A stretch of 64,000 nucleotides of DNA from the NCBI RefSeq assembly GCF_005403045.1, contig NZ_BJCL01000013.1, positions 62,001-126,000 of the forward strand. Reading direction: 5' to 3'. The position numbers were made by a program, and so were the translations under genes. This document shows positions 1-9,000 of the stretch, in pieces (positions within the stretch are counted from its first letter, which is position 1; every line of letters begins with the position of its first letter). The stretch comes from Pseudaquabacterium pictum (GTDB lineage: Bacteria; Pseudomonadota; Gammaproteobacteria; Burkholderiales; Burkholderiaceae_C). The notes below the pieces were generated by a model. That model saw only the letters and a program-made list of their open reading frames with translations. It did not search any database and was not told where the DNA came from.

Positions 1-635
1 TGCCGTGCGTCGTAGGTGTTCAGCGCGATCGACGTGCCCACATGCCCCGGCATCACCAGCACGCAGCCCACATGCGGCGCGTTCACCCGCAGGTCGGTGA
101 GCAGCGCCTCGGTGAAGCCCTTCACCGCGAACTTGGCCGCGCTGTAGGCGGTGTGCGGCACGTCCGGCCCCAGGCTGGCCCAGAAACCGTTGACGCTGCT
201 GACGTTGACGATGCAGCCCACTGGGCTGGCCACCAGCAGCGGGAGGAAAGCGCGGGCGCAGAAGTAGACGCCGAACCAGTCGACGTTGAAGGTTCGCTCC
301 CAGTCGGCGCGCCCGCCGGTGACGAAGCTGCCGCCACCCGCCGTGCCGGCGTTGTTGAACAGCAGGTGGATGTGGTCGGCGGCATGCTCGGCGCGCACTG
401 CATCGCGGAAGGCCAGCACGGCCTGTTCGTCGCTGACATCGGCCACGCAGGTGCTCACCCGCGTGCCGGCAGGCGCGGCGGCCAGGCACAGGCTGCGCGT
501 TTCGGCCATCGCGGCGGCCGATACATCGCACAGGGCCAGGTGCACACCCTGGGCGCTGAGCTGCAGCGCCAGCGCCCGGCCGATGCCGGTGCCACCGCCG
601 GTCAACACCGCCAACTGTCCGGCTTCGATCTGCAT
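1..635 (-). CDS. Short-chain dehydrogenase/reductase, C-terminus outside the window
   Basis: NAD(P)-dependent oxidoreductase of the classical SDR family; the substrate cannot be told. The reading frame runs open through the left edge, so only the first 211 residues are present. The Rossmann motif TGGGTGIG is at residues 12-19, NNAG at 94-97, the catalytic serine region VSSVNG at 145-150, and the YSAAK (YxxxK) catalytic motif at 164-168. The ATG at 635 is preceded by AGGAG at a good distance, which fixes the start. It is divergent from the S9 peptidase gene across about 90 bases. Family assignment is secure from the motifs; the physiological role is unknown. Confidence 0.9.
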   Translation of the reverse strand, partial: MQIEAGQLAVLTGGGTGIGRALALQLSAQGVHLALCDVSAAAMAETRSLCLAAAPAGTRVSTCVADVSDEQAVLAFRDAVRAEHAADHIHLLFNNAGTAGGGSFVTGGRADWERTFNVDWFGVYFCARAFLPLLVASPVGCIVNVSSVNGFWASLGPDVPHTAYSAAKFAVKGFTEALLTDLRVNAPHVGCVLVMPGHVGTSIALNTYDAR

Positions 636-727
636 GCGCACTCCTGTGGATGGGTGCACCAGCGTAGGCGCAGCCCGCGGGCTGCCGCTGTTGCCGCGGT
701 GACAGGCCCGCCCCGCCCTCCCCCACA

Positions 728-2818
728 ATGAACGCCCATCCACCACTGCCGCTGCAGCCCGCCACCATGCCCAAGCGCCGCCCGATCACCGTTGAAGACC
801 TCTGGGCCATGGAACGCCTGGGGACGCCCAGCCTGTCGCCCGATGGGGCGCAGGCAGTCCTGCCGGTCACCCACTACAGCATGGACGACAACAAGGCCAG
901 TTCCGCGCTGTGGCTGCTGTCCACGCTGGGCGGCCAGCCGCGCCAGCTGACCCAGTGTGGCGACAAGGACGGCGCGCCGCAGTTCAGCCCGCGCGGGGAC
1001 TGCGTGGGCTTCACCGCCCGACGCGAGCAGCAGGGCCACAAGGACGAGACGCCGCAGTTCTACCTGATCCCGGCCGACGGCGGCGAAGCCCGGCGCGTCG
1101 GCGAAGTGGCCACTGGCGTGGAGGCCTTCCGCTGGTGCCCGGACGGCGAACACATCGTCTTCATCTCCTGGGTGTGGCCCGAACTGAAGGGCGCCAAGGC
1201 CCAGGCCAAGGCGCTGAAGGACTTCAAGGCCCGCAAGACCACCGGCATCGCCACCAGCGAGGGCCTGTACCGCTACTGGGACCACTTCGTGCCCGAGGGC
1301 CGGGTGCCGCATCTGCACCGCATGGACATCCACACCGGCAAGGTGCAGGACCTGTTCGAGGGCACGGCCTACAGCCTGGACTGGTGCGACCCCGACGCCA
1401 ACAGCTTCGACATCTCGCCCGACGGCAAGCGCATCGTCTTCGCCTTCGACCCCAACCCCGAGAAGCGCACCGACGGCCGCTTTGCCCTGGCCGAGATGGA
1501 CATCAAGCGCCGCCGGGTGGAAGTGGTGGCGCAGGACGTGGGCTGGGACTTCGGCGCACCGCGGTACAGCCCCGATGGCGAGCGCATCGCGTTCCTGGCC
1601 AGCCACCAGGCGCTGCGCCACACCATGCCGCGCCAGCTGGCGGTGGTGGTGCCGGGCCAGCCGGTGGAGGTGGTCAGCGCCGAGTGGGACCATGAAGTGG
1701 CCGCACCGCTGCTGTGGGAAGACGACGGCACGGCCGTGCTGCTGCAGGCCGAGCAGGAAGGGCAGCGCCACCTCTGGCGCTTCGACCTGGCCGACCGCAG
1801 GGCCGAGGTGCTGGTGCGCGGCGGCACGGTGCAAGGCTTCGACAAGGCTGCCGGTACGGTGGTGACGGTGGCCGATGCCGCCGACCATCCGGCGCAATGC
1901 CACGCCCTGCTGCCCGGCGCCGCGCCGCGCCGCATCGAGCGCTTCAACGACGGCGTGATGGCGCGGCTGCAGCTGGGCAACCATGAGGCCATCCGTATCA
2001 CCGGTGCCCAGGGCGACCCGGTGCAGGTGTGGCTGTTCTACCCGCCCGGCTTCGACGAGAAGAAGACCTACCCGCTGTTGCAGGTGATCCACGGCGGCCC
2101 GCACACCGTGGTGGGCGACAACTGGCACTACCGGTGGAACAACCCGCTGTTCGCCGCCGGCAGCGGCAAGAAGGGGGACGCTGGCCATGTGGTGGCGGTG
2201 GTCAACTACCACGGCTCGTCCAGCTTCGGCCATGGCTTCCTGGACAGCATCACCGGCCGCTGGGGCCAGCTGGAGCTGCAGGATGTGGAGGCCGCCACCA
2301 CCGAACTGCTCAAGCGCCCCTACATCGACCCCGCCCGCGTTTACGCCACCGGCGGCAGCTACGGCGGCTACATGGTGGCCTGGATGAACGGCCATGTGCC
2401 GGCCGGCCGTTATGCCGCCTATGTCTGCCATGCCGGCTGCTTCGACTGGACGGCAATGTTCGCCGACGACGCCTGGGCCTGGCATGCCAAGGAACTGGGC
2501 GGCTGGTACTGGGACGACATGGCCCGGGTGCATGCCCAGAGCCCGCATGCCTTTGCCGCCACCATGCACACGCCCACGCTGGTGATCCACGGCGCGCTGG
2601 ACTACCGCGTGCCCGACGCCCAGGGCCTGGCCTACTACAACACCCTGAAGGCCCGCGGCGTGCCGTCGCGCCTGCTGTGGTACCCCGACGAGAACCACTG
2701 GATCCTGAAGCCCCAGAACAGCCGCCTCTGGTACGACGAGTTCTTCAGCTGGCTGCGGGCCCATCCGGCGCCGGCCGCCGGCAAGCCGGCCAAGCCGGAG
2801 AAGGCGCGCAAGGCCTGA
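728..2818 (+). CDS. S9 family (prolyl oligopeptidase-type) serine peptidase
   Basis: Predicted dipeptidyl/acylaminoacyl peptidase of the alpha/beta-hydrolase fold. An N-terminal WD/PD40-like beta-propeller fills about residues 40-400, with recurring 'SPDG' blades, followed by a C-terminal hydrolase domain. The nucleophile is S544 in GGSYGGYM, the acid is D625 in HGALDYRVP and the base is H657 in DENHW, giving a complete catalytic triad in the correct order. Length (696 aa) is normal for the family. No strong ribosome binding site precedes the ATG at 728; an alternative start is the ATG at 767. No signal peptide is obvious, so it is probably cytoplasmic. The last 20 residues are Ala/Lys/Pro-rich. 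Confidence 0.93.
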   Translation: MNAHPPLPLQPATMPKRRPITVEDLWAMERLGTPSLSPDGAQAVLPVTHYSMDDNKASSALWLLSTLGGQPRQLTQCGDKDGAPQFSPRGDCVGFTARREQQGHKDETPQFYLIPADGGEARRVGEVATGVEAFRWCPDGEHIVFISWVWPELKGAKAQAKALKDFKARKTTGIATSEGLYRYWDHFVPEGRVPHLHRMDIHTGKVQDLFEGTAYSLDWCDPDANSFDISPDGKRIVFAFDPNPEKRTDGRFALAEMDIKRRRVEVVAQDVGWDFGAPRYSPDGERIAFLASHQALRHTMPRQLAVVVPGQPVEVVSAEWDHEVAAPLLWEDDGTAVLLQAEQEGQRHLWRFDLADRRAEVLVRGGTVQGFDKAAGTVVTVADAADHPAQCHALLPGAAPRRIERFNDGVMARLQLGNHEAIRITGAQGDPVQVWLFYPPGFDEKKTYPLLQVIHGGPHTVVGDNWHYRWNNPLFAAGSGKKGDAGHVVAVVNYHGSSSFGHGFLDSITGRWGQLELQDVEAATTELLKRPYIDPARVYATGGSYGGYMVAWMNGHVPAGRYAAYVCHAGCFDWTAMFADDAWAWHAKELGGWYWDDMARVHAQSPHAFAATMHTPTLVIHGALDYRVPDAQGLAYYNTLKARGVPSRLLWYPDENHWILKPQNSRLWYDEFFSWLRAHPAPAAGKPAKPEKARKA

Positions 2819-2940
2819 CCGGTGTACCGCCGCCGCCCGGCGTCACCAGCCGGACGCCGGCCTGCGGCCGAAGTGGGTATGCTTCGCCGTCGTCCTGGCC
2901 TCCTGTCGACGGCCGCCGACCACCCCCGGGAAAGCCCACC

Positions 2941-4113
2941 ATGCTGATCGATTTCTTCTACACCCTGCGCGCGGCCAAGCTGCCGGTCTCGGTCAAGGAA
3001 TTCCTCACCCTGCTGGAGGCGGTGAAGGCGGGCGTGATCGACCAGTCGGTCGACGAGTTCTACTTTCTGGCCCGCACCACCCTGGTCAAGGACGAGGCCC
3101 ACTTCGACAAGTTCGACCGGGCCTTCGGCGCCTACTTCAAGGGCGTGGAGATGCTGGCCGACTTCACCAAGGAAGTGCCGCTGGAGTGGCTGCGCAAGAA
3201 CCTGGAGCTCGAACTCAGCGCCGAGGAAAAGGCCAAGATCGAGAAGATGGGCTGGGACGAGCTGATGGAGACGCTGAAGAAGCGCTTCGAGGAGCAGAAG
3301 GAACGGCACGAAGGTGGCAACAAGTGGATCGGCACCGGCGGCACCAGCCCCTTCGGCGCCTATGGCCAGAACCCCCAGGGCATCCGCATCGGCCAGGAGA
3401 AGGGCCGCAACAAGAGCGCGGTGAAGGTCTGGGACCAGCGCGCCTACAAGGACTACGACGACAACCTGGAGCTGGGCACCCGCAACATCAAGGTGGCCCT
3501 GCGCCGGCTGCGCCGCTTCGCCCGCGAAGGTGCGGCCGAAGAGCTGGACCTGGACGACACCATCCATTCCACCGCCGCCAATGCCGGCCTGCTGGACATC
3601 AAGCTGGTGCCCGAGCGCCACAACAAGGTGAAGGTGCTGCTGCTGATGGACGTGGGCGGCACGATGGACGAGCACATCCACCGGGTGGAAGAGCTGTTCT
3701 CGGCCACCAAGACCGAGTTCAAGCACCTCGAGTTCTACTACTTCCACAACTGCGTCTATGACTTCATGTGGAAGAACAACAAGCGCCGCTTCAGCGAGAA
3801 GACAGCCACCTGGGACATCATCCGCAAGTACAACAAGGACTACAAGCTCATCTTCATCGGCGACGCGACGATGAGCCCGTACGAGATCCTGCAGCCCGGC
3901 GGCAGCGTGGAATACAACAACGAGGAGCCGGGCGCCGAATGGATCCAGCGCCTGACCAATGCCTTCCCCAAGTACGCCTGGATCAACCCCGAGCCGCAGG
4001 GCGTGTGGCAGTACCGCCAGAGCATCAGCGTGATGCAGCAACTCGTCAACCAGCGCATGTTCCCGCTCACACTGGCGGGGCTGGAAGGGGCGATGCGACT
4101 GCTGTCGAAGTGA
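2941..4113 (+). CDS. VWA domain-containing CoxE-like protein
   Basis: A 390-residue von Willebrand factor A protein resembling the CoxE-like family. Members of this family usually work with a MoxR-type AAA+ ATPase in metalloenzyme maturation or stress functions. The N-terminal half is highly charged and helical. The VWA core begins near residue 230 with VLLLMDVGGTMDEH, where the canonical DxSxS metal site is altered to D-V-G-G-T. The later region contains FIGDATMSPYE. The ATG at 2941 follows GGGAAAG and matches where family similarity begins, although the frame is open far upstream. It overlaps the following tamA start by four bases (GTGA). No MoxR ATPase gene is adjacent, which is unusual. 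Confidence 0.85.
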   Translation: MLIDFFYTLRAAKLPVSVKEFLTLLEAVKAGVIDQSVDEFYFLARTTLVKDEAHFDKFDRAFGAYFKGVEMLADFTKEVPLEWLRKNLELELSAEEKAKIEKMGWDELMETLKKRFEEQKERHEGGNKWIGTGGTSPFGAYGQNPQGIRIGQEKGRNKSAVKVWDQRAYKDYDDNLELGTRNIKVALRRLRRFAREGAAEELDLDDTIHSTAANAGLLDIKLVPERHNKVKVLLLMDVGGTMDEHIHRVEELFSATKTEFKHLEFYYFHNCVYDFMWKNNKRRFSEKTATWDIIRKYNKDYKLIFIGDATMSPYEILQPGGSVEYNNEEPGAEWIQRLTNAFPKYAWINPEPQGVWQYRQSISVMQQLVNQRMFPLTLAGLEGAMRLLSK

Positions 4114-6059
4114 GCGGCCCGCGCCCCGGGCGCGGCGCCCTGGCCGCCCGGCGGCTGCGCTGGTTGCCACGCGGCGCGCTGCTGCTGGCTGCGGCCCTGT
4201 CGACGGGTTGCGCGTCGATTCAAGGGTTGCTGCCAGGCGCTGCCACATCGGCCGCCTCAGGCGACACCGCGCCGGCGCGTCCGCCCAGCCGCCCGGAATT
4301 CACCCTGGTGGTCGAGGCGCCGACGGCACTGCGCGACCTGCTGCTGCGCCACCTCGATCTGGCCCGCCTGCAGCAGTTGCCCGACGACGAGCGCCTGGGC
4401 AATGCCGAGTTCAACCGCCTGGTGGCCGCCGTGCCGGCCCAGGCCCGGGAGCTGCTGCAGACCGAGGGCTACTTCGACGCCCAGGTGACGGTGCTGCGCG
4501 AGGACGAGCGCGTGCCCGACGGCCGCCGCACCGCCGTGCCCGGAACGGTACGGGTGCAGGTGCAGCCCGGCGCGCCCACCCGGGTGACGGCACTGGATCT
4601 GCAGCCCGAGGGCGACCTGCAGCGCCGCATCGCCGCCGGCGAGGCCGATGCGCTGGCGCTGCAGCAGGCGCTGCCGGCAGGCGGCGTGCTGGGCCTGGGC
4701 CAGGTGTTCCGCAACGCCGATTGGACGGCCACCAAGCAGCAGCTTGTCAACCGCCTGCGCAGCGCCGGCTATGCGGCGGCCAGCCTGCAGCGCAGCGATG
4801 CCAGCATCGACCCCGACGCCCGCAGCGCCCGGCTCAACGTGGTGCTCGACAGCGGGCCGCTGTTCCTGGCCGGGCCGGTGCAGGTCAGCGGCCTGCAGCA
4901 CCATGACGCCGACATGGTGCAGGCGCTGGCCGGCTTCAGCCCCGGCGCGCCGCTGACCGAGGCCCGGCTGCTGGAATTCCAGGACCGGCTGCAGAAGACC
5001 AAGCTGTTCAACAGCGTCACCGTCGCGGTCGAACCCGACCCGGCCAGCGCCGCTGCCGCGCCGGTGCGGGTGCGGGTGGTGGAAGCGCTGCTGCAGCAGG
5101 CCACGGTGGGCGTGGGCATCAGCGCCAACACCGGCCCGCGGGTGACGGTGGAACACACCCACCGCCGCGTCTTCGGCTTCCCGGTGGTGGCCGACAACAA
5201 GCTGGAATGGGGCCGCGACAGCCAGAGCTGGAGCGGCGACTTCAGCACCCATCCGGGCGCAGGCTTCTACCGCAACCTGCTGGGCGTGCAGATCGAGCGG
5301 GTGAAGAGCGAGACCGATGTGGTGCTGTCGCAGCGCCTGCGCCTGGGCCGCACCCAGGACACGCCGCGCATCGAGCGGCTGTACTTCCTGGAGCTGCTGC
5401 GCTCGCGCCAGGCCGATCTGCCCGGCACCACCGGCGGCGTGCGCAGCGGCGGCGTGCCCACCACCGCCACCGCGCTCAGCGCCAACCTGCACTGGGTCTG
5501 GCGCGACTTGGACAGCGCCATCCTGCCCACCCGCGGCCTCAGCCTGGCGCTGCAGACCGGCGCCGGCCAAGCCACCCAGCACGGCGGGCCCGATGGCCCC
5601 TTCGCCCGGCTGTACGGCCGCCTGACCGGCTACCTGCCGCTGGGCGAGCGCTGGTACGGAACCGCCCGCGTCGAGCTGGGCCACATCGCCCACCGCAGCG
5701 GCGTGCAGGTGCCCGATGCGCTGGGCTTCCGCGCCGGCGGCGACGACTCGGTGCGCGGCTACGCCTACCGCTCGCTGGCGCCCACCGATGCCGGCGGCGG
5801 CACCATCAGCGGCCAGCGCCTGCTCACCGCCAGCGTGGAAGTGGCGCGGCCGATCGTGCCGTCGATCCCGTCGGTGTGGGGCGCGCTGTTCATCGATGCC
5901 GGCCGCGCGGTGACCGACTGGCGCGACTACAGCCCCGCCTGGGGCTATGGCGCCGGCATCCGCTGGCGCAGCCCGATCGGCCCGCTGCGGGTGGATCTGG
6001 CCTGGGCGGATGAGCTGAAGAAGCTGCGCTTGCACTTCTCCGTAGGCATTGCATTTTGA
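4110..6059 (+). CDS. tamA: TamA-like Omp85 outer-membrane assembly protein
   Basis: Outer-membrane component of the translocation and assembly module, which with TamB inserts autotransporters and other beta-barrels. The 649-residue product has an N-terminal signal with a lipobox-like STGC (Cys 34), POTRA-like segments over about residues 60-320, and a C-terminal barrel. The Omp85 hallmark DDSVRGY lies near residue 545. It ends in an aromatic residue (..GIAF), as barrel proteins do. The start is taken as the GTG at 4110, which overlaps the VWA stop (GTGA); no ATG is available nearby. It is coupled to tamB downstream by another overlap. An acylated Cys on a barrel protein would be atypical, so the lipobox needs care. 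Confidence 0.88.
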   Translation: MSGPRPGRGALAARRLRWLPRGALLLAAALSTGCASIQGLLPGAATSAASGDTAPARPPSRPEFTLVVEAPTALRDLLLRHLDLARLQQLPDDERLGNAEFNRLVAAVPAQARELLQTEGYFDAQVTVLREDERVPDGRRTAVPGTVRVQVQPGAPTRVTALDLQPEGDLQRRIAAGEADALALQQALPAGGVLGLGQVFRNADWTATKQQLVNRLRSAGYAAASLQRSDASIDPDARSARLNVVLDSGPLFLAGPVQVSGLQHHDADMVQALAGFSPGAPLTEARLLEFQDRLQKTKLFNSVTVAVEPDPASAAAAPVRVRVVEALLQQATVGVGISANTGPRVTVEHTHRRVFGFPVVADNKLEWGRDSQSWSGDFSTHPGAGFYRNLLGVQIERVKSETDVVLSQRLRLGRTQDTPRIERLYFLELLRSRQADLPGTTGGVRSGGVPTTATALSANLHWVWRDLDSAILPTRGLSLALQTGAGQATQHGGPDGPFARLYGRLTGYLPLGERWYGTARVELGHIAHRSGVQVPDALGFRAGGDDSVRGYAYRSLAPTDAGGGTISGQRLLTASVEVARPIVPSIPSVWGALFIDAGRAVTDWRDYSPAWGYGAGIRWRSPIGPLRVDLAWADELKKLRLHFSVGIAF

Positions 6060-9000
6060 GCACGCTGCCGCCTAATCCACCGCCCGTGGCGCCGGACGCG
6101 CCGACGCCGAACCCTGGCCGGACGGCGCGCGCTGGGTCGGCGCTGGGCCGATTGGTGATCGGGCTGCTGGTCGTGGCGCTGCTGCTGGTGGCTGGCGTGG
6201 CCGGCAGCGCCTGGTGGGCCTGGCGCCACCCGGCTGCCCTGCCCTGGCTGCTGGCCCATGTGCCCGGCCTGCAGGCCAGCGGCGTGCGCGGCTCGCTGGC
6301 CGCCGGCACGCTGCAGATCGACCAGCTCGACTGGCAGTTGCCGGCCCAGGCCGGCCGGCTGCGGCTGTGGCAACTGCAGATCGACGGCCAGGGCCTGGTG
6401 CTGTGGCCGCGGCCGGGCACGCTGGCCCTGCTGCGCCTGGACCGGCTGCACGCCACACGGGCCCAGTACGACAGCCCGCCGCCCAGCGGCCAGCCGCTGC
6501 AGCCGCCGGCCCAGCTGCGCCTGCCGATCGACCTGGCCCTGCAGCAGCTGCGCATCGACGCCCTGCAGATCGACGCCCTGCCCCCGGTGCGCCAGCTGCA
6601 GGCCGGCCTGCAACTGGGCGCCGACGGTGGCCGCCTGCACCGGGTCGACGGCCTGCAGCTGGTGCTGGAAACCGGCACCTCCGCAGCACCCGCGCCAGTG
6701 GCGCTGTCGGGCCGGCTGCAGATCGGCACCGCCGCACCGCTGGCGCTGCAGGCCGACCTGCAGGCCCGCCGCGATGGCGCGCCGGCCTGGCAGGCCACGC
6801 TGACCGCCCGTGGCCCGCTGGCCCAGCTCGAGACCACGCTGCAGCTGCGCGGCGAGGCCACCGCCGGCGCCGCCGCGCCCACGCTGCAGGCCCAGGCCAC
6901 GGTGCTGCCGTTTGCGCCTTGGCCACTGGGCGCCCTGCAACTGCAGACCGAGGCACTGGACCTGGCCGCGCTGTCGCCCCGCCTGCCGCAGACCCGCCTG
7001 GCCGGCCGCGCCGAGGTGCAGACCCGCGGCCGCGACCAGCCGGCCGCCCTGCGCGCCACGCTGGACAACCGCCTGCCCGGCGCCTGGGATGCCGGCCGCC
7101 TGCCGCTGCAGCAGATGCAGCTGCAGGCCAGCGGCCGACCCGACCAGACCGACCGGCTGACGCTGGACCGCTTCCAGCTGCTGCTGGGCGACGCTGCCGG
7201 CCCAGCCGGCCGCATCAGCGGCCAGGGCCAATGGCAGGACGATGCGCTGCGCCTGCAGCTGCAGATCGACCAGCTGCTGCCAGCCCGGCTGCACCGCAGC
7301 GCCGCGCCGCTGCGCCTGGGCGGGCCGCTGCTGGTGCAGGTGCGCGGCCTGCCCACCGCTGCCGGCCCGGGGAGCCAGCCCACGGTGGCGCTGGACGGCA
7401 CCCTCACCGGCCAGTGGGCCGACAACGCCGGCCTGCCGGTGCAGCTGCGCCTGGTGGGCGAGGCCAGCGCCAGCCACCTGCTGCTGACCCAGGCCGAGGC
7501 CCGCGCCGGCGGCGCGCTCGCCAAGCTCAGCGGCCAGGCCCGGGCCGAGGCCGGCGGCTGGCGGCTGCAGGCCCAGGCCACGCTGACCGACTTCGATCCC
7601 CGGCCGTGGTGGCGTGGCCCCGAAGGCTCGGCCTGGCAGCGCGGCCCGCACCGCCTGCAGGGCGAGGCCAGCGCCAACCTGTTGTGGCGGCCGGCGCTGG
7701 CCCAGCGCGCCGGCGACCTGGCCATCGACCGCCTGCTGGCCGCGCTGGACGGCGATGCCAAGCTGCACCTGGCCGACAGCCAGCTGGCCGGCGTGCCGCT
7801 GGCGGCCGACCTGGCGTTGCAGAGCCAGGGCCCCAGCGCCCAGGTGCAGGGCGTGCTGGTGCTGGGCGGCAACCGGGCCACGCTGGACGGCCAGGGCGGC
7901 GCCGAGGCCGCCGCCGACCGCTGGCGCGCCAGCCTGCAGGCGCCCACGCTGGCCACGCTGGCCCCGCTGCGCGCGCTGCTGGCCGAGCTGGCACCGGGCA
8001 GCGCCGCCGCCATCGACCAGGCCTGGCCCACCGCCGGCAACCTGCAGGCCACGCTGCAGACCCAGGGCCGCTGGCCGGCATTGCAGAGCCAGGGCACACT
8101 GCAGGCCAGCCAGCTCGGCAGCGCCGCGTTGCAGCTGCAGCAGGCCAGCCTGTCGTGGCGCCAGGGCGACCGCAGTGATGCCCCGCTGCAGGCCAGCCTG
8201 CAAGCCCAGGGCCTGCGCAGCGGTGGCCAGCAGCTGGACACCCTCGCACTGACGCTCAGCGGCACGCTGGCCGAGCACCGCATCCAGCTCAGCGCCGACA
8301 GCCCGCTGCGCCCGCCGGCCTGGACCGAGAACCTGCTGGGCCCGGCCGGCACCGGCACCCAGCTGACCGGCGAGGCCCGCGGCCAGTGGCTGCCTGGCAG
8401 CGGCGTGGCCGGCGGCCGCTACCGGCTGCAGGGGCTGACGCTTCAAGGCGGCGCCCGAGGGGCTGCCGCCGGCAAGCCCTGGCTGGCGGCGAAGGATCTG
8501 GCGGGCGAACTGCAGCTCGACGCCGCCGGCGGCCTGCAGGCGCTGCAGCTGGCACCGGGCCGGGTGCAACTGCCCGGCACTGCGCTGAACTGGCGCACCC
8601 TGGGCTGGACGGCCGGCGGCAGCCTGGTGGTGGCTGCCGAGCTCGAGACCATCGACGTGGCCAGCCTGCTGAGCCGGCTGCAGCCCGACATGGGCTGGCG
8701 CGGCGACCTGACGCTGGGCGGCCGCATCGACATCACCAGCAGCGCCCAGGCGCTGGACGCCGACATCGTGCTGGCCCGCGGCCAGGGCGACCTGAGCGTG
8801 GTCGACGACCTCGGCCAGGCCCAGCCGCTGGGGCTGACCGAGCTGCGACTGGCGCTCAGCGCCCACGGCGGACGCTGGCAGTTCGCCCAGGGCCTGGTGG
8901 GCGCGCGCATCGGCTCGCTGGTGGGTGCGCAGGTGCTGAGCAACCCGCCCGGCCAGCGCTGGCCGCAGCCGGGTGCGGCGCTGCAAGGCCTGCTGGAGGC

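Noticed and set aside
1482-1865. Plus-strand frames overlapping the S9 peptidase gene in another phase
   Set aside because: Trp/Arg/Ser-rich alternate-frame translation with no start signal or motif.
602-2764. 720-codon minus-strand open frame opposite the S9 peptidase
   Set aside because: It is antisense to a gene with a full catalytic triad, is His/Val/Ala-rich without any recognisable motif, and has no ribosome binding site. Long antisense frames are expected at this GC content.
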